DNA of 36,420 nucleotides from Fimbriiglobus sp. (lineage in GTDB: Bacteria > Planctomycetota > Planctomycetia > Gemmatales > Gemmataceae). The position numbers were made by a program, and so were the translations under genes. The stretch is from positions 1 through 36,420 of the forward strand of contig JANXWE010000232.1 of NCBI GenBank assembly GCA_025351325.1, read 5' to 3'. This document shows positions 23,406 through 32,141 of this stretch, piece by piece. Below the pieces are notes generated by a model that had not been told where the DNA came from, did no database searches, and saw only the letters and a list, made by a program, of their open reading frames with translations. Numbering within the stretch: the first letter of the stretch is position 1; every line of letters begins with the position of its first letter.

Positions 23406-25469
23406 ATGAGCGCTTCGCACGTTTCCGTCGTTCCCCCCGGCGAACCCAAACACCACCAGTCGTTTTGGCTCTGGGTGATGTGCCTCACGGGACTGGATTA
23501 CTTCAGCACCCTCGGCTACCAACCGTCCATCGCTTTCGACAGTGCCGGTCGATTGGCCCCACTGGCGACGATCGTGCTGGTGCTCGTCACGCTCCTCGGG
23601 GCCTACCCCGTCTATGCGTTCGTCTCGAAGTGTTCCCACGAGGGCCAGGGTTCCATCGGAATGCTGGCAAATCTATTCGGCGGTTGGTGGGCGAAATTGC
23701 TGATCCTCACGCTGCTGGGGTTCGCCGCCACCGACTTCGTGATCACCAAAACGCTCTCGGCCGCCGACGCCGCCAAGCACATGATCGAAAACACGCTCTG
23801 GCCATTCCCGGTCGACGATGCGGCCCACGGCTGGAATCTCCAGCAACTCGGCGTGACCGCCTTCCTGCTGATCCTGCTCGGTGGTATGTTCCTCCGTAGC
23901 GTCCGCGAAGTCATCAGCATGGCCGTCGTCATCGTTGGCATTTACCTCTTACTCAATGTGATTGTCATCGGCTCCGGGGTGCTCTACCTCGTCGAACATC
24001 CGGCCGTGCTCCAAGACTGGTGGGCCAAAGTGCAAGCCGGCGACTGGGTTCTCGCCGAATCGCCGATCGAGGTCGTGCCCGGTGGCGGCTGGCTGATGCT
24101 CTTCAGCGTCGTCTTCCTCATTTTCCCCAAGCTCGCACTCGGGTTGAGCGGCTTCGAAACCGGCGTGGCCGTGATGCCGTTGATCCGAGGCGACGCCACC
24201 GACGACCCCAAAAATCCGGCGGGCCGGATTCGCAACACCCGCAAATTGCTGCTCACGGCGGCACTGATCATGTCCACGGGCCTCATGGGTTCGTCGTTCG
24301 TGGTGAGTACCCTGATCCCGCCCGATGCGCTCGTCTACTTCGATGAAGACGGCAAACCGGTGAAGCCCGATAGTTGGCCCGAAGGCAAGCCGAAGCCGAA
24401 AGCCCGCGCCCACGAACGGGCCTTGGCCTATTTGGCCCACGGCGAGCCACTCGCGGCCGGCGTCGGCCCCGAAGGGGAAAAGCTCAACCCGATGTTCGGC
24501 GAGTGGTTCGGCACCATTTACGACATCAGCACGGTGGTCATCCTCTGGTTCGCCGGTGCCAGCGCCATGGCAGGGTTGCTGAATCTCGTGCCGAAATACT
24601 TGCCGCGTTACGGCATGGCTCCCGAGTGGGCACGGGCCGTCCGGCCGCTCGTCATGCTCCTCACGGGGGTCAATTTGCTGGTGACGCTGATCTTCAAAGC
24701 CGATGTGTCGGCGCAGGGGGACGCCTACGCCACGGGGGTGCTCGTGTTGATTACCAGTGCTGCCGTCGCCACGGTCATCGAAAAATATCGCACGAAACAA
24801 GGCTCCTTTGGGGGCAAATTGTCGCTGCCGTTCGTCTTCATCGCCGTGCTCTTCGTCTACACCACCGCGGCGATCGTCATCGAAAAACCGGTCGGGTTAT
24901 TGATCTCGTCGTGCTTCATCGCCACGATCCTGCTCACGTCTTTTATCTCGCGGATCGCCCGCAGCCGCGAACTCCGGTTCGCCGGTTTCAAAGCGGTCGA
25001 CTTCGAGTCGAAACTGCTTTGGGATACCATCCGCGATTTGGAACTGACGATCCTCGTCCCACACCGTCCCGGCCGACGGACCCTCGCCGAGAAGGAGCAA
25101 TCGATCCGCCGCGAGCACCGTATCCCGCGTGACCTCATGGTGGTGTTCGTGGAAGTGGAATTGACCGACGCCAGCGAATTCGTCCCGGAGCAAGTCATCC
25201 ACGTGCGTGAAGAACAGGGGCGGTACATCCTGCGGATCACCAAAGCGGCGAGCATTTCGCACACCCTCGCGGCCTTGGCATTGGAAATGGCCAAGGTCGG
25301 CCGGGCGCCGGAAATCCACTTCGGTTGGACGGACGAAAGCATCCTCTCGGGCACCCTCGGCTTCCTCCTCTTCGGCGAAGGCAACGTCCCCTGGATGGTG
25401 CGTGCGTTGATCCGCAAGGCCGAGCCGAACCCGTCCAAACGACCGCTCATCATCATCGCGGGTGCGTGA
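23406..25469 (+). CDS. APC-superfamily amino acid transporter with C-terminal domain
   Basis: A 687-aa inner-membrane permease. The first span region FWLWVMCLTGLDYFSTLGYQPSIAF is typical of APC-type amino acid permeases, and about a dozen hydrophobic spans run to about residue 520 (for example LATIVLVLVTLLGAYPVYAF, WWAKLLILTLLGFAATDFVI, LFSVVFLIFPKLALGLSGFETG, VVILWFAGASAMAGLLNLVPKYL). A hydrophilic loop near 300-360 and a cytosolic C-terminal domain of about 160 residues (from SRELRFAGFKAVDFESKLL) are extra to the core. That domain ends in PSKRPLIIIAGA and has no recognised catalytic motif. Substrate not predictable. Start ATG 23406 lacks a clear ribosome binding site. Confidence 0.85.
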   Translation: MSASHVSVVPPGEPKHHQSFWLWVMCLTGLDYFSTLGYQPSIAFDSAGRLAPLATIVLVLVTLLGAYPVYAFVSKCSHEGQGSIGMLANLFGGWWAKLLILTLLGFAATDFVITKTLSAADAAKHMIENTLWPFPVDDAAHGWNLQQLGVTAFLLILLGGMFLRSVREVISMAVVIVGIYLLLNVIVIGSGVLYLVEHPAVLQDWWAKVQAGDWVLAESPIEVVPGGGWLMLFSVVFLIFPKLALGLSGFETGVAVMPLIRGDATDDPKNPAGRIRNTRKLLLTAALIMSTGLMGSSFVVSTLIPPDALVYFDEDGKPVKPDSWPEGKPKPKARAHERALAYLAHGEPLAAGVGPEGEKLNPMFGEWFGTIYDISTVVILWFAGASAMAGLLNLVPKYLPRYGMAPEWARAVRPLVMLLTGVNLLVTLIFKADVSAQGDAYATGVLVLITSAAVATVIEKYRTKQGSFGGKLSLPFVFIAVLFVYTTAAIVIEKPVGLLISSCFIATILLTSFISRIARSRELRFAGFKAVDFESKLLWDTIRDLELTILVPHRPGRRTLAEKEQSIRREHRIPRDLMVVFVEVELTDASEFVPEQVIHVREEQGRYILRITKAASISHTLAALALEMAKVGRAPEIHFGWTDESILSGTLGFLLFGEGNVPWMVRALIRKAEPNPSKRPLIIIAGA

Positions 25470-25607
25470 GGTTAGTCGGTTGTGATGGGTCGACTCGCCT
25501 CCAATCCTTTGACGTCCCCTCATTCTGGTGCTCGCACACCTAGCCTCGGTGAACGGCACTTCCTCGGCTCAGGCTATTGGCGTTAAGGAAATATTTCGGA
25601 AATGTGC

Positions 25608-25636
25608 TTGACAGTCGTAATGCTTCAAGTGAGACT
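25608..25636 (+). promoter_or_regulatory. Possible promoter of the envelope cluster
   Basis: A perfect ttgaca (25608-25613) lies 17 bases before gagact (25631-25636), a weak -10 match (3 of 6). It is in the 218-base gap ahead of the small cysteine-rich gene, in a visibly more AT-rich stretch. Low confidence because planctomycete promoters are poorly defined. Confidence 0.28.
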
Positions 25637-25687
25637 GTTTTAAGTGCCTTTCACTTTGAATCAGTCACACTCTTGGAGGGCATGACA

Positions 25688-26020
25688 ATGGTTGCATTCC
25701 GGATGTTCGCGATCTTGGCAGTCTGCGTTGGGCTGGGCTTGGTGCTGGGCGTCACCGAACGGGAAGCCCAAGCCGCGACGCGGATCAGTGGGGCAAACTG
25801 CGCTGGTAAATACACGTGTCCTGTAGGTACTACAGTAACGGGCGACTTCGGTGTTGCGTGCACCATCACTGGGGGAGAAAAGCTCTTTTGTCGTCCCAGC
25901 AGCTTCTGGAGCTGCAATTCTGGAGGTGGCCCAGCAGCGGCTTGTGTCGGTACATACAGGAACCCTAGAGATGGTGCAATTTTGATTTGCACTCAAACGA
26001 GTGCGAATTGCGCTGACTGA
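25688..26020 (+). CDS. Small secreted cysteine-rich protein
   Basis: A 110-aa protein of no family I recognise. Residues 1-30 (MVAFRMFAILAVCVGLGLVLG..EREAQAA) form a signal peptide with a likely cut after AQA-A. The mature part of about 80 residues has eight cysteines (NCAGKYTC, VACTI, FCRPSSFWSC, AACVG, LICTQTSANC), an even number fit for four disulfides, and few charges. ATG 25688 was chosen: ggaggg at 25675-25680 is 7 bases away, while the ATG at 25682 is too close. It is 120 bases ahead of the next gene on the same strand. Function unknown; a small wall, pilus-associated or defensive peptide are options. Confidence 0.7.
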   Translation: MVAFRMFAILAVCVGLGLVLGVTEREAQAATRISGANCAGKYTCPVGTTVTGDFGVACTITGGEKLFCRPSSFWSCNSGGGPAAACVGTYRNPRDGAILICTQTSANCAD

Positions 26021-26043
26021 AGTGCTTTTTCACTGCTCCAGAG

Positions 26044-26081
26044 ACATTCCGGAATGGCGCCAAAAATGATTGAAGCCATTC
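26044..26081 (+). promoter_or_regulatory. Hairpin between the cysteine-rich gene and the next gene
   Basis: ggaatggc (26050-26057) pairs perfectly with gccattcc (26074-26081) across a 16-base loop, followed by ctttatag. The left part also forms the alternative palindrome cattccggaatg (26044-26055). Possible attenuator or partial terminator that lowers expression of the downstream genes relative to the small cysteine-rich gene. Confidence 0.5.
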
Positions 26082-26140
26082 CCTTTATAGAAATCTCTCC
26101 CACTTCTCAACCGGACAAAGCCACTCTGAGGAGCAAATCG

Positions 26141-27190
26141 ATGCGAATTGCGTTGTGTATCCTAGTCTCGCTCGTGTTGGGCGTGAATTTACGTGCCGAT
26201 GAGAAACTGAGTCGGGAGGACGCGACGTTGATTTTCGAGGCGATGCAGCAGAAGTACCGCTCGCTTTCGTGCGATCATCTCCGCGAGTCGAACATGGCGC
26301 CGATTCGGGTGCCAGGTCAGTACTTTCAAGCAGAAAACGGCTGGGTTCGGGGCGTATGCAAGCGGAGTGACGCGTTCGACACCGACACCATCATCAAAAA
26401 CAATGTCCATGCAAACTACCGGCGATTCTTGAACACGATTGAAATTCGGCCCGCGCGGACGACCTCCGGTTTTGAAATGGTTTTAATGCTGTCCGATGCT
26501 TGGGAAATGGCCGGAATGAGATTTTATATCGGCAGGGACATACACCCGAGGGCGATTTCCGACTATCTGGCCGACCGGACAACCGAGAAGGACTGTTCAC
26601 GGTTACCCAACGGCGACATTGTCATTATCAGCACGATCTTCGATCAAAAGAAATTCGTCGAGAAGTGCACTTTTTCTAAAGAACATAATTTCATGTTCAA
26701 ATCCAAAACATTGCTCGAATCGGGTACTGACAAGATTCTCTACGAAAAAGTGACGCAGTCGTACGTTCAATCGAACGGTCTCTTTTTTCCGAAAGTGATC
26801 ATCAGTACGTCCTATGATCCTGACAAGCGAACCCCCGGGACACCCGATATCGTCAGCGAAACCATCACCTTTTCCAACGTCTCGATCAACAAGCCAATTC
26901 CCCTCACGACGTTTGGCGATCACGTCGGTAAACCGGGAACGTCGATCGTCGACACCATTTCCCAGACCGTGGACGTCATCGACTCGAACGGGGTGCGGAA
27001 GAAGACGGATATGGTGATGATCGATCCCACCCGCGCCGATGCGCAAACGACATCGACCGAATCCACTTCGACAACTATCGAACAGAAACGCACCATTCGG
27101 ATCTCGGTCGGAATCGCGGTCATCGCGGTGGGGGTCGTGCTCGGAATCGGAATTACGGTCAGAAGAGCGCGAAATCGGGGGGTGAAATGA
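26141..27190 (+). CDS. Secreted or periplasmic protein with C-terminal membrane anchor
   Basis: A 349-aa protein not assigned to a family with confidence. It starts with a signal peptide (MRIALCILVSLVLGVNLRA) and ends in a membrane span with a basic tail (ISVGIAVIAVGVVLGIGITVRRARNRGVK), so the body faces outside the inner membrane. The middle begins EDATLIFEAMQQKYRSLSC and ends ETITFSNVSINKPIPLTTFG; this beginning and end resemble LolA-like lipoprotein-carrier folds, which I offer only as inference. ATG 26141 was chosen because gaggag lies at 26128-26133; the longer reading from 26054 lacks a signal peptide. Its stop overlaps the next start (atga at 27187-27190). Confidence 0.75.
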   Translation: MRIALCILVSLVLGVNLRADEKLSREDATLIFEAMQQKYRSLSCDHLRESNMAPIRVPGQYFQAENGWVRGVCKRSDAFDTDTIIKNNVHANYRRFLNTIEIRPARTTSGFEMVLMLSDAWEMAGMRFYIGRDIHPRAISDYLADRTTEKDCSRLPNGDIVIISTIFDQKKFVEKCTFSKEHNFMFKSKTLLESGTDKILYEKVTQSYVQSNGLFFPKVIISTSYDPDKRTPGTPDIVSETITFSNVSINKPIPLTTFGDHVGKPGTSIVDTISQTVDVIDSNGVRKKTDMVMIDPTRADAQTTSTESTSTTIEQKRTIRISVGIAVIAVGVVLGIGITVRRARNRGVK

Positions 27191-28263
27191 GCCAGACATT
27201 CCGCACCACACTTGGGATGGTCGTCGCCGGGGTGTTCTGCTTCGCCGCGATGTACGGTGTCTCTCGTTACTGGTATCAACCGTCGGAACAGGGCCCCGCA
27301 CTCGAAGTAGTCAGTTCGATCCGCTGGGAGCGGGTCGAGGTCATGGGCACCGCTTACGCGGACGCGGAATTTCGCAACAGCGGCACCGATTGGCTCGTGA
27401 TCGATTCCATCCGAAGCGGGTGCGACTGCAGCGGCCTACAAACGACAGTCAAGGGGGATGTGGTCAAAATCGAAGAAATGCGGATTGCACCGGGGGAATC
27501 CAAATTCGCCCAGGTGAAATTTCAAGCGCGCGGACCGGCTGGTAGTGCGTTGTCCCAAGTGATCGCCTACCGAACCAATGAAGCCATCCCTGAGAACCGA
27601 GAACGCACACTGGTACTCGACATCGGTTTCGTCGGCGGCGGACTCACGGGATTGCCGACACAAATTGACTTCGGAGTACTCAAGCCCGGCGAGGTTTCCG
27701 AGAGAAAATTTGAAATTGTCGATGACTCCGGTGCCGAACGCCACGTCGTCGGTGTGCTATCATGTCACGATTCTTTCGCGATTACGGAAGCCGACCACGC
27801 AAAAGTGGCGTTGCCCGGTGGCGGACACTCGGTGGTACGCGGCAAAATAAAATTCTCCTCCAAAGTCCCGGGAAGCTACCACGGCAAAATTATTTTTGCA
27901 CCATCGGATCGCGGCTCGAATCCCGAACCGATCCTCATGAACGCAAAAGCATTGCCCAATTTGCGAATCACGCCCGACGTTTGCGTTTTGGACGATTCTG
28001 AATCGCAACGGACGGCGACCTACCCATTCACCATCGAAAGCAACGTCGGAGATATATCTGAAGTCGAAGCGGTGGGCCTTCCCGAGTACCTCGATTGCAA
28101 GATTGATCCCGCGCCATCGGCTTCCGGACGTGCTTCCTTGACACTCGCCTTGAACAGTCGCCTCTCGAAATCCACGCTCAGAAAACTGGAAACGATCACG
28201 TTCCGCTGCCGGATCAATGGCATGAACTACACAGTCACGGCGTCAGTCAAACTTCTGGGGTAG
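27187..28263 (+). CDS. DUF1573 domain protein, membrane-anchored
   Basis: A 358-aa protein with an N-terminal membrane anchor (LGMVVAGVFCFAAMYGV). A DUF1573 domain follows: AEFRNSGTDWLVIDSIRSGCDCSG (Cys79 and Cys81 in the family's C-x-C), then IAPGESKFAQVKFQARG. Two further Ig/ASH-like beta segments come after (LPTQIDFGVLKPGEVSERKFEIVDDSG and the C-terminal third). DUF1573 proteins are common in planctomycetes and Bacteroidetes; their role is undefined, probably extracytoplasmic binding. Its ATG overlaps the stop of the gene before, and the next gene starts 2 bases after its stop, so these three genes are translationally linked. Confidence 0.87.
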   Translation: MSQTFRTTLGMVVAGVFCFAAMYGVSRYWYQPSEQGPALEVVSSIRWERVEVMGTAYADAEFRNSGTDWLVIDSIRSGCDCSGLQTTVKGDVVKIEEMRIAPGESKFAQVKFQARGPAGSALSQVIAYRTNEAIPENRERTLVLDIGFVGGGLTGLPTQIDFGVLKPGEVSERKFEIVDDSGAERHVVGVLSCHDSFAITEADHAKVALPGGGHSVVRGKIKFSSKVPGSYHGKIIFAPSDRGSNPEPILMNAKALPNLRITPDVCVLDDSESQRTATYPFTIESNVGDISEVEAVGLPEYLDCKIDPAPSASGRASLTLALNSRLSKSTLRKLETITFRCRINGMNYTVTASVKLLG

Positions 28264-28265
28264 CT

Positions 28266-29180
28266 ATGAACCACTTCACTCGGCGGGCCGGCTACACACT
28301 CATCGAACTCATCGTGGTGTGCGGGATCATCGGGATCTTGGTCGGCCTGACCTTACCCGCCGTTCAAAAAGTGCGCGAATCCGCGGCCAGAACCTCGTGC
28401 AAAAACAATCTCAAGCAAATCGGCTTGGCCCTTCTGACGTACGAAACCAGCCGCGGCCACTTCCCTCCGAGCAAAGCGGTACCGCCGCTAGACAACGATT
28501 GCAACCTCCAGGTCACGTGGCGGGTTCTCATCCTCCCCGAACTCGGGCAAAGTCCGCTCTGGGCGACGGCCGAAGCGTCCTGCCGCACCAGCACCAAACC
28601 GTGGTTGGCCGCCGAACACCCCGGCGTGCTCGCCTGCCCCACGTTCTTGCAATGCCCGACCGATGCCGGCCGAATTTCCGGCGTGCATGCGAATCCGGAA
28701 GGGCACCCGCTGTCGTTCAGTTCGTACTTCGGCGTCTCGTCGTCCGGAAAAACTCCGGCCCAACGGTTCGACGGCTTGTTCGGGACTCGGGAAAAAGAGC
28801 CGGGCCGACGGATGGCCGATATCGTCGACGGAACCAGCAATACTCTGGCGGTCGGGGAACGCCCGCCACCCGCCAATTTCGCGTCGGGGCAGTGGTACGC
28901 GAAATCTTGGTATTTCACGGAAGATGATTCGCATTATTTGGAAGATTCCATCGGGATCGTGCAATATCCCTACGGAAAATCACCTTGTGCCAGCGGCACG
29001 TTCGGCCCCGGAACCATCGACAACATCTGTGACACGTGGCACTTTTGGAGCCGCCACAACTCCGGCGCCCACTTTTCGTTCGTCGACGGGTCGGTCCGAT
29101 TCCTCCCGTACAGTTTCAAGGACTCACTTCCGGATTTGGCCTCGATCGCCGGACGGGAGACGACCACGTTCATCGATTGA
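28266..29180 (+). CDS. DUF1559 pseudopilin-like protein
   Basis: A 304-aa type II secretion/type IV pilin-like protein of the planctomycete DUF1559 family. It starts with a short leader and the prepilin motif RRAG|YTLIELIVVCGIIGILVGLTLPAVQKVRESAAR, with glutamate at +5 of the mature protein. It has CKNNLKQIGLALLTYE and the family's C-terminal H-x-DG signature (HNSGAHFSFVDGSVRFLPYSF). The body probably forms a surface or periplasmic pseudopilus unit. Such genes are very numerous in planctomycete genomes, usually scattered. Here it closes a three-gene linked set. No prepilin peptidase or secretion ATPase gene is in the window. Confidence 0.92.
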   Translation: MNHFTRRAGYTLIELIVVCGIIGILVGLTLPAVQKVRESAARTSCKNNLKQIGLALLTYETSRGHFPPSKAVPPLDNDCNLQVTWRVLILPELGQSPLWATAEASCRTSTKPWLAAEHPGVLACPTFLQCPTDAGRISGVHANPEGHPLSFSSYFGVSSSGKTPAQRFDGLFGTREKEPGRRMADIVDGTSNTLAVGERPPPANFASGQWYAKSWYFTEDDSHYLEDSIGIVQYPYGKSPCASGTFGPGTIDNICDTWHFWSRHNSGAHFSFVDGSVRFLPYSFKDSLPDLASIAGRETTTFID

Positions 29181-29213
29181 AACCCGGAGGGTTGCAGGAG
29201 GGAACGATGGCAA

Positions 29214-29768
29214 TCATTTGGCTTTCGGAGCGGGTTCCTTCAGCAGTTCGTCGATGAGTTTGATGGCCCGTTCGGCACCGTCCTCGCCGAGTTCCCCTTC
29301 CCAGTGGTAGCGGACAATTCCAGCTTTATCCACCAAGTACAGGCACGGCCAGCACCGGACGCCCCACGCTTTCCAGTTGGCGAGATCGTTGTCCACCGCG
29401 ACGGCGAACGTCAGTTTGTTCTTCTCCATCCGCTCTCGGATCCGTTCGATTTTCTTCTCGGCGTCGAACTCGGGCGTGTGGATGCCGACCATCAAATAGT
29501 CTTTTTGTTCTTGATATTTGTCCTGCATCGCCCGGTAGTGGGGATAATTGTTGACGCAGTTGAAGCAACCGTTCGTCCAGAAATGCACGATCACCACCTT
29601 GCCGGTCTGGTCGGCCATTTTCAACGGCTTCGCATTGATCCATTCGGTGACGCCGGTGAACTCCGGGGCGGGGATCGGTTTCGGCTTCGGATCTTCAGCT
29701 CGGCCACAGGCACCGACGATTCCGAGAACGAACAGCGAAGCAACCAGCGTGTTGAGAGTCGACATCAT
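29214..29768 (-). CDS. TlpA-like thioredoxin-fold lipoprotein
   Basis: A 184-aa thiol-disulfide protein of the TlpA/redoxin group, outside the cytoplasm. The N-terminus MMSTLNTLVASLFVLGIVGAC has a lipobox-like VGAC (Cys21), so lipid anchoring is likely. The active site is FWTNGCFNCVNNYP (Cys68 and Cys71), after GKVVIVH; the cis-proline region is WGVRCWPCLYLVDKAGIV, which adds a second CxxC (CWPC). The second pair is unusual and could be a relay or metal site. It converges with the DUF1559 gene and might act on disulfides of the cysteine-rich protein nearby (inference). A GTG at 29780 would add four residues. Confidence 0.87.
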   Translation of the reverse strand: MMSTLNTLVASLFVLGIVGACGRAEDPKPKPIPAPEFTGVTEWINAKPLKMADQTGKVVIVHFWTNGCFNCVNNYPHYRAMQDKYQEQKDYLMVGIHTPEFDAEKKIERIRERMEKNKLTFAVAVDNDLANWKAWGVRCWPCLYLVDKAGIVRYHWEGELGEDGAERAIKLIDELLKEPAPKAK

Positions 29769-29851
29769 GGAGTCTTTCACTGGAGAATTTAGAAAAGGAA
29801 ACGAGTGCGCACTTGATCGTGCGCTCTCGAGAAATTCAATCCTACCGCCGA

Positions 29852-31282
29852 TTAGCCCCGTGAGCCATGGCGGCGGTAGTGGCGGAACAGATTCAACGCA
29901 TCCCGGAGTTGATCCGACTCGGAACCGTTTTCGCCGAACTGATCCGAGCCGACGTAAATGCGATCGCCACTAAACGACCGACGACCGTTGAGTTGGACGA
30001 TCGCCAGCCCTTGCGGATGGGCGTTCGCCGGGACGTCTTTTTGCGAAAAGATGATCGGTGCCAGCGGTTCGCTCAGAGTGCCATCGCGGGCCAGTCGCAG
30101 GGTATGCAACTGATTACCCTGAGGGAACGAGGGATCCGTCGACTGGGTGACGGCGAACAAGAATTTGCCCGTCGGGTCGAGCGCGATCTCGAACACGAAT
30201 GTCTGCGCACCACCGGGGGTGCCACGCGGGCCGCCGAGCTTGAGTTCTTGAATTTGAACCGGATTCAACGGGTCGGCCAACGAGAAGAAGCTTACCGAAT
30301 CGGTGACGGTATTCGACACGTAGAGCACGCGACCATCCTTGCTGACTTGGCACCAGCACGGGGCCGCACCAGTATCGGCAGCCGTGCTCACGTAGTTTGT
30401 GCGCCCGGTTTCGTCGTACGTGAAGACGCCAACTTGGCCGGACGAGGCAAAGCCGGTGTAGACAATGTTCAAACTCGGGTGACTGGCCGCGCCCAATAGC
30501 ACCGGTGCGCTTGTCCCCGCACTGGCCGGCCCACCCGGTGCAGCCGTGAGGGTGCCATCGGCGTTGATCCGGAACGTGTTCACCGTGTTGCCACCCGCCG
30601 TACCCTGAAAACTCGCCACTTCGACGAAGAGGAAGCGGGCGTCGCGTGAAACCAACGTCTGGGTCACCAAGGTGCCGACCGGGAATGTGACGGTGGAATT
30701 CGCAATCCGGTCGAGGCCACCGTCCCGGTCGATGGTGAACGCGGTCACGCTGGGCGCCGTCGTTCCATTGACTCCCGCCGCGGCATCACCACGGTTGCCG
30801 ATGTACAAAGTGTTGCCGGCGATACCGATGCTGTCCGGTTGATCGCCACCGGAAGCAAAAGTCCCGATCAATTGCAGCGAGCCATTCCGTTGGATTCGGA
30901 ATGCCGAGACGTTGTCGCTCCCTTGGTTCACCGCGTAAAGAAACTTGCCATCGGCGGTGGCTTGCACTTGCTGGTCGCCGTCATCTGGGCCGACGAGCTT
31001 GGGGATGTTCAATTGCCCGGTTCCGCCCGTGGCGAACGATCCGATGCGAGTGAGGTCACCGGTGCGGGCATCGCGTCGGAAGGCCAACACCGCGTTGCGT
31101 CCCTCTTGCGGGTTGTTCGTCTCGGTGTAAACAATGGCGACATCGCTTCCAGCGGGGCGTTCGAGCACGCTCCCGGCGTTGAGCACGGCCGGCACGGCTC
31201 GCTCATCGAGCGGCTCCAAGCCGAGCAAGGCGCGGGTCACGGGCGAACATCGATTCGTGGAAGAAGAGCTGAGCCAATTCAT
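29852..31282 (-). CDS. Lactonase-type beta-propeller protein, exported
   Basis: A 476-aa seven-bladed propeller of the lactonase/YVTN kind (6-phosphogluconolactonase-like). After SPVTRALLGLEPLDERAVPAVL, which holds the planctomycete LE..R.VPA sorting motif, come repeats such as VQATADGKFLYAVNQGSDNVSAFRIQRNGSL, QVSKDGRVLYVSNTVTDSVSFFSL and LDPTGKFLFAVTQSTD. The motif suggests export, so an intracellular sugar-lactonase role is unlikely; a surface binding or scaffolding role fits better. ATG 31282 was chosen because gaggaa sits 8 bases upstream; the longer reading from 31327 lacks this. Divergent from the sigma gene. Confidence 0.87.
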   Translation of the reverse strand: MNWLSSSSTNRCSPVTRALLGLEPLDERAVPAVLNAGSVLERPAGSDVAIVYTETNNPQEGRNAVLAFRRDARTGDLTRIGSFATGGTGQLNIPKLVGPDDGDQQVQATADGKFLYAVNQGSDNVSAFRIQRNGSLQLIGTFASGGDQPDSIGIAGNTLYIGNRGDAAAGVNGTTAPSVTAFTIDRDGGLDRIANSTVTFPVGTLVTQTLVSRDARFLFVEVASFQGTAGGNTVNTFRINADGTLTAAPGGPASAGTSAPVLLGAASHPSLNIVYTGFASSGQVGVFTYDETGRTNYVSTAADTGAAPCWCQVSKDGRVLYVSNTVTDSVSFFSLADPLNPVQIQELKLGGPRGTPGGAQTFVFEIALDPTGKFLFAVTQSTDPSFPQGNQLHTLRLARDGTLSEPLAPIIFSQKDVPANAHPQGLAIVQLNGRRSFSGDRIYVGSDQFGENGSESDQLRDALNLFRHYRRHGSRG

Positions 31283-31517
31283 CGGGAAACTTCCTCGTTG
31301 CGGGGGACAATCCAACACGGGACTCATTCCGCGTGTTACGGTGAGTTGGTCGCTCGAGTGACGTGGAACTTACACGTCTCGAAGAAAATTCTGGCTGCGA
31401 GCACAATTTCAAAAATTGTTTTAGCCGGCTGTAAGGAGACCCGCAGTCGAGCGACTAACGTACCAGCGGATGCCGGATCAGGATGACACCGGAGTTCGAA
31501 GTCGATCAGGAGCGGTG

Positions 31518-32120
31518 ATGATGGATGTGAAGGTGCCACGAGGCGGGCCGATCTTGGACAACGGCATCGATCCGCAGCAGTGGTTGGATCGGCACGCTGA
31601 TTTCCTCTACCGATACGCGCTTCGCAAAGTGGGGCGGGAGGATTTAGCTGAAGATCTGGTCCAAGAAACTCTGCTTGCCGCATGGCGGGGCCGGGAACGA
31701 TTCGCTGGCCGCGCGAAAGAACGGAGCTGGCTCACGGCCATCCTGAAGCGGAAAGTCATCGACTGGCTCCGTCGCACCATCCGTGAGCGGAAGAATTCGG
31801 CCAGTGACGTCGATCGTCGGATCGATGGGTTGTTCACTCGATCCGGAAAATGGCGGACATCTCCGAAACGTTGGTCATCGGATACGCCGGAGTCGGACAC
31901 GGATCGATCGGAATTCTGGGGCGTCCTCCACGGTTGCACCGACAAATTGCCCGCCCGGTTGCGGGAGGTGTTTGTGCTCTGGCATCTGGACTAAACTCCG
32001 GGCGACGAAATTTGCGAAACGGTGGCCATCACTCCGACCAATCTCTGGGTGATGTTGCACCGGGCGCGTCTTCGCATGTGGCAATGCTTGAGCAAAAACT
32101 GGTACGGTCTCGATCCCTAA
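31518..32120 (+). pseudogene. ECF-type sigma factor with in-frame TAA in region 4
   Basis: A sigma-70 family ECF factor of the planctomycete type. Residues 1-158 are open: region 2 reads WLDRHADFLYRYALRKVGREDLAEDLVQETLLAAWRG, SWLTAILKRKVIDWLRR, then the linker and the start of region 4 (GCTDKLPARLREVFVLWHLD). A TAA at 31992-31994 interrupts it. The same frame stays open for 41 more codons to TAA 32118 and encodes the rest of region 4: TPGDEICETVAITPTNLWVM followed by LHRARLRMWQCL. The stop most simply arose from GAA. Without readthrough the -35-binding helix is lost, so the factor should be inactive. Start ATG 31518 (or 31521) follows aggag at 31508-31512. An intact anti-sigma-like gene follows. 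Confidence 0.85.
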
Positions 32121-32141
32121 TTTTTAGAAAGCGAATCTGAC

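Noticed and set aside
25577-25687. Longer start for the cysteine-rich protein
   Set aside because: It would put 37 residues before the signal peptide; the ggaggg at 25675-25680 fits ATG 25688.
29842-29879. Inverted repeat ctaccgccg/cggcggtag as terminator of the lactonase-type gene
   Set aside because: The stem is good, but the loop is 20 bases, one arm is in the coding end, and no T-run follows in the direction of transcription.
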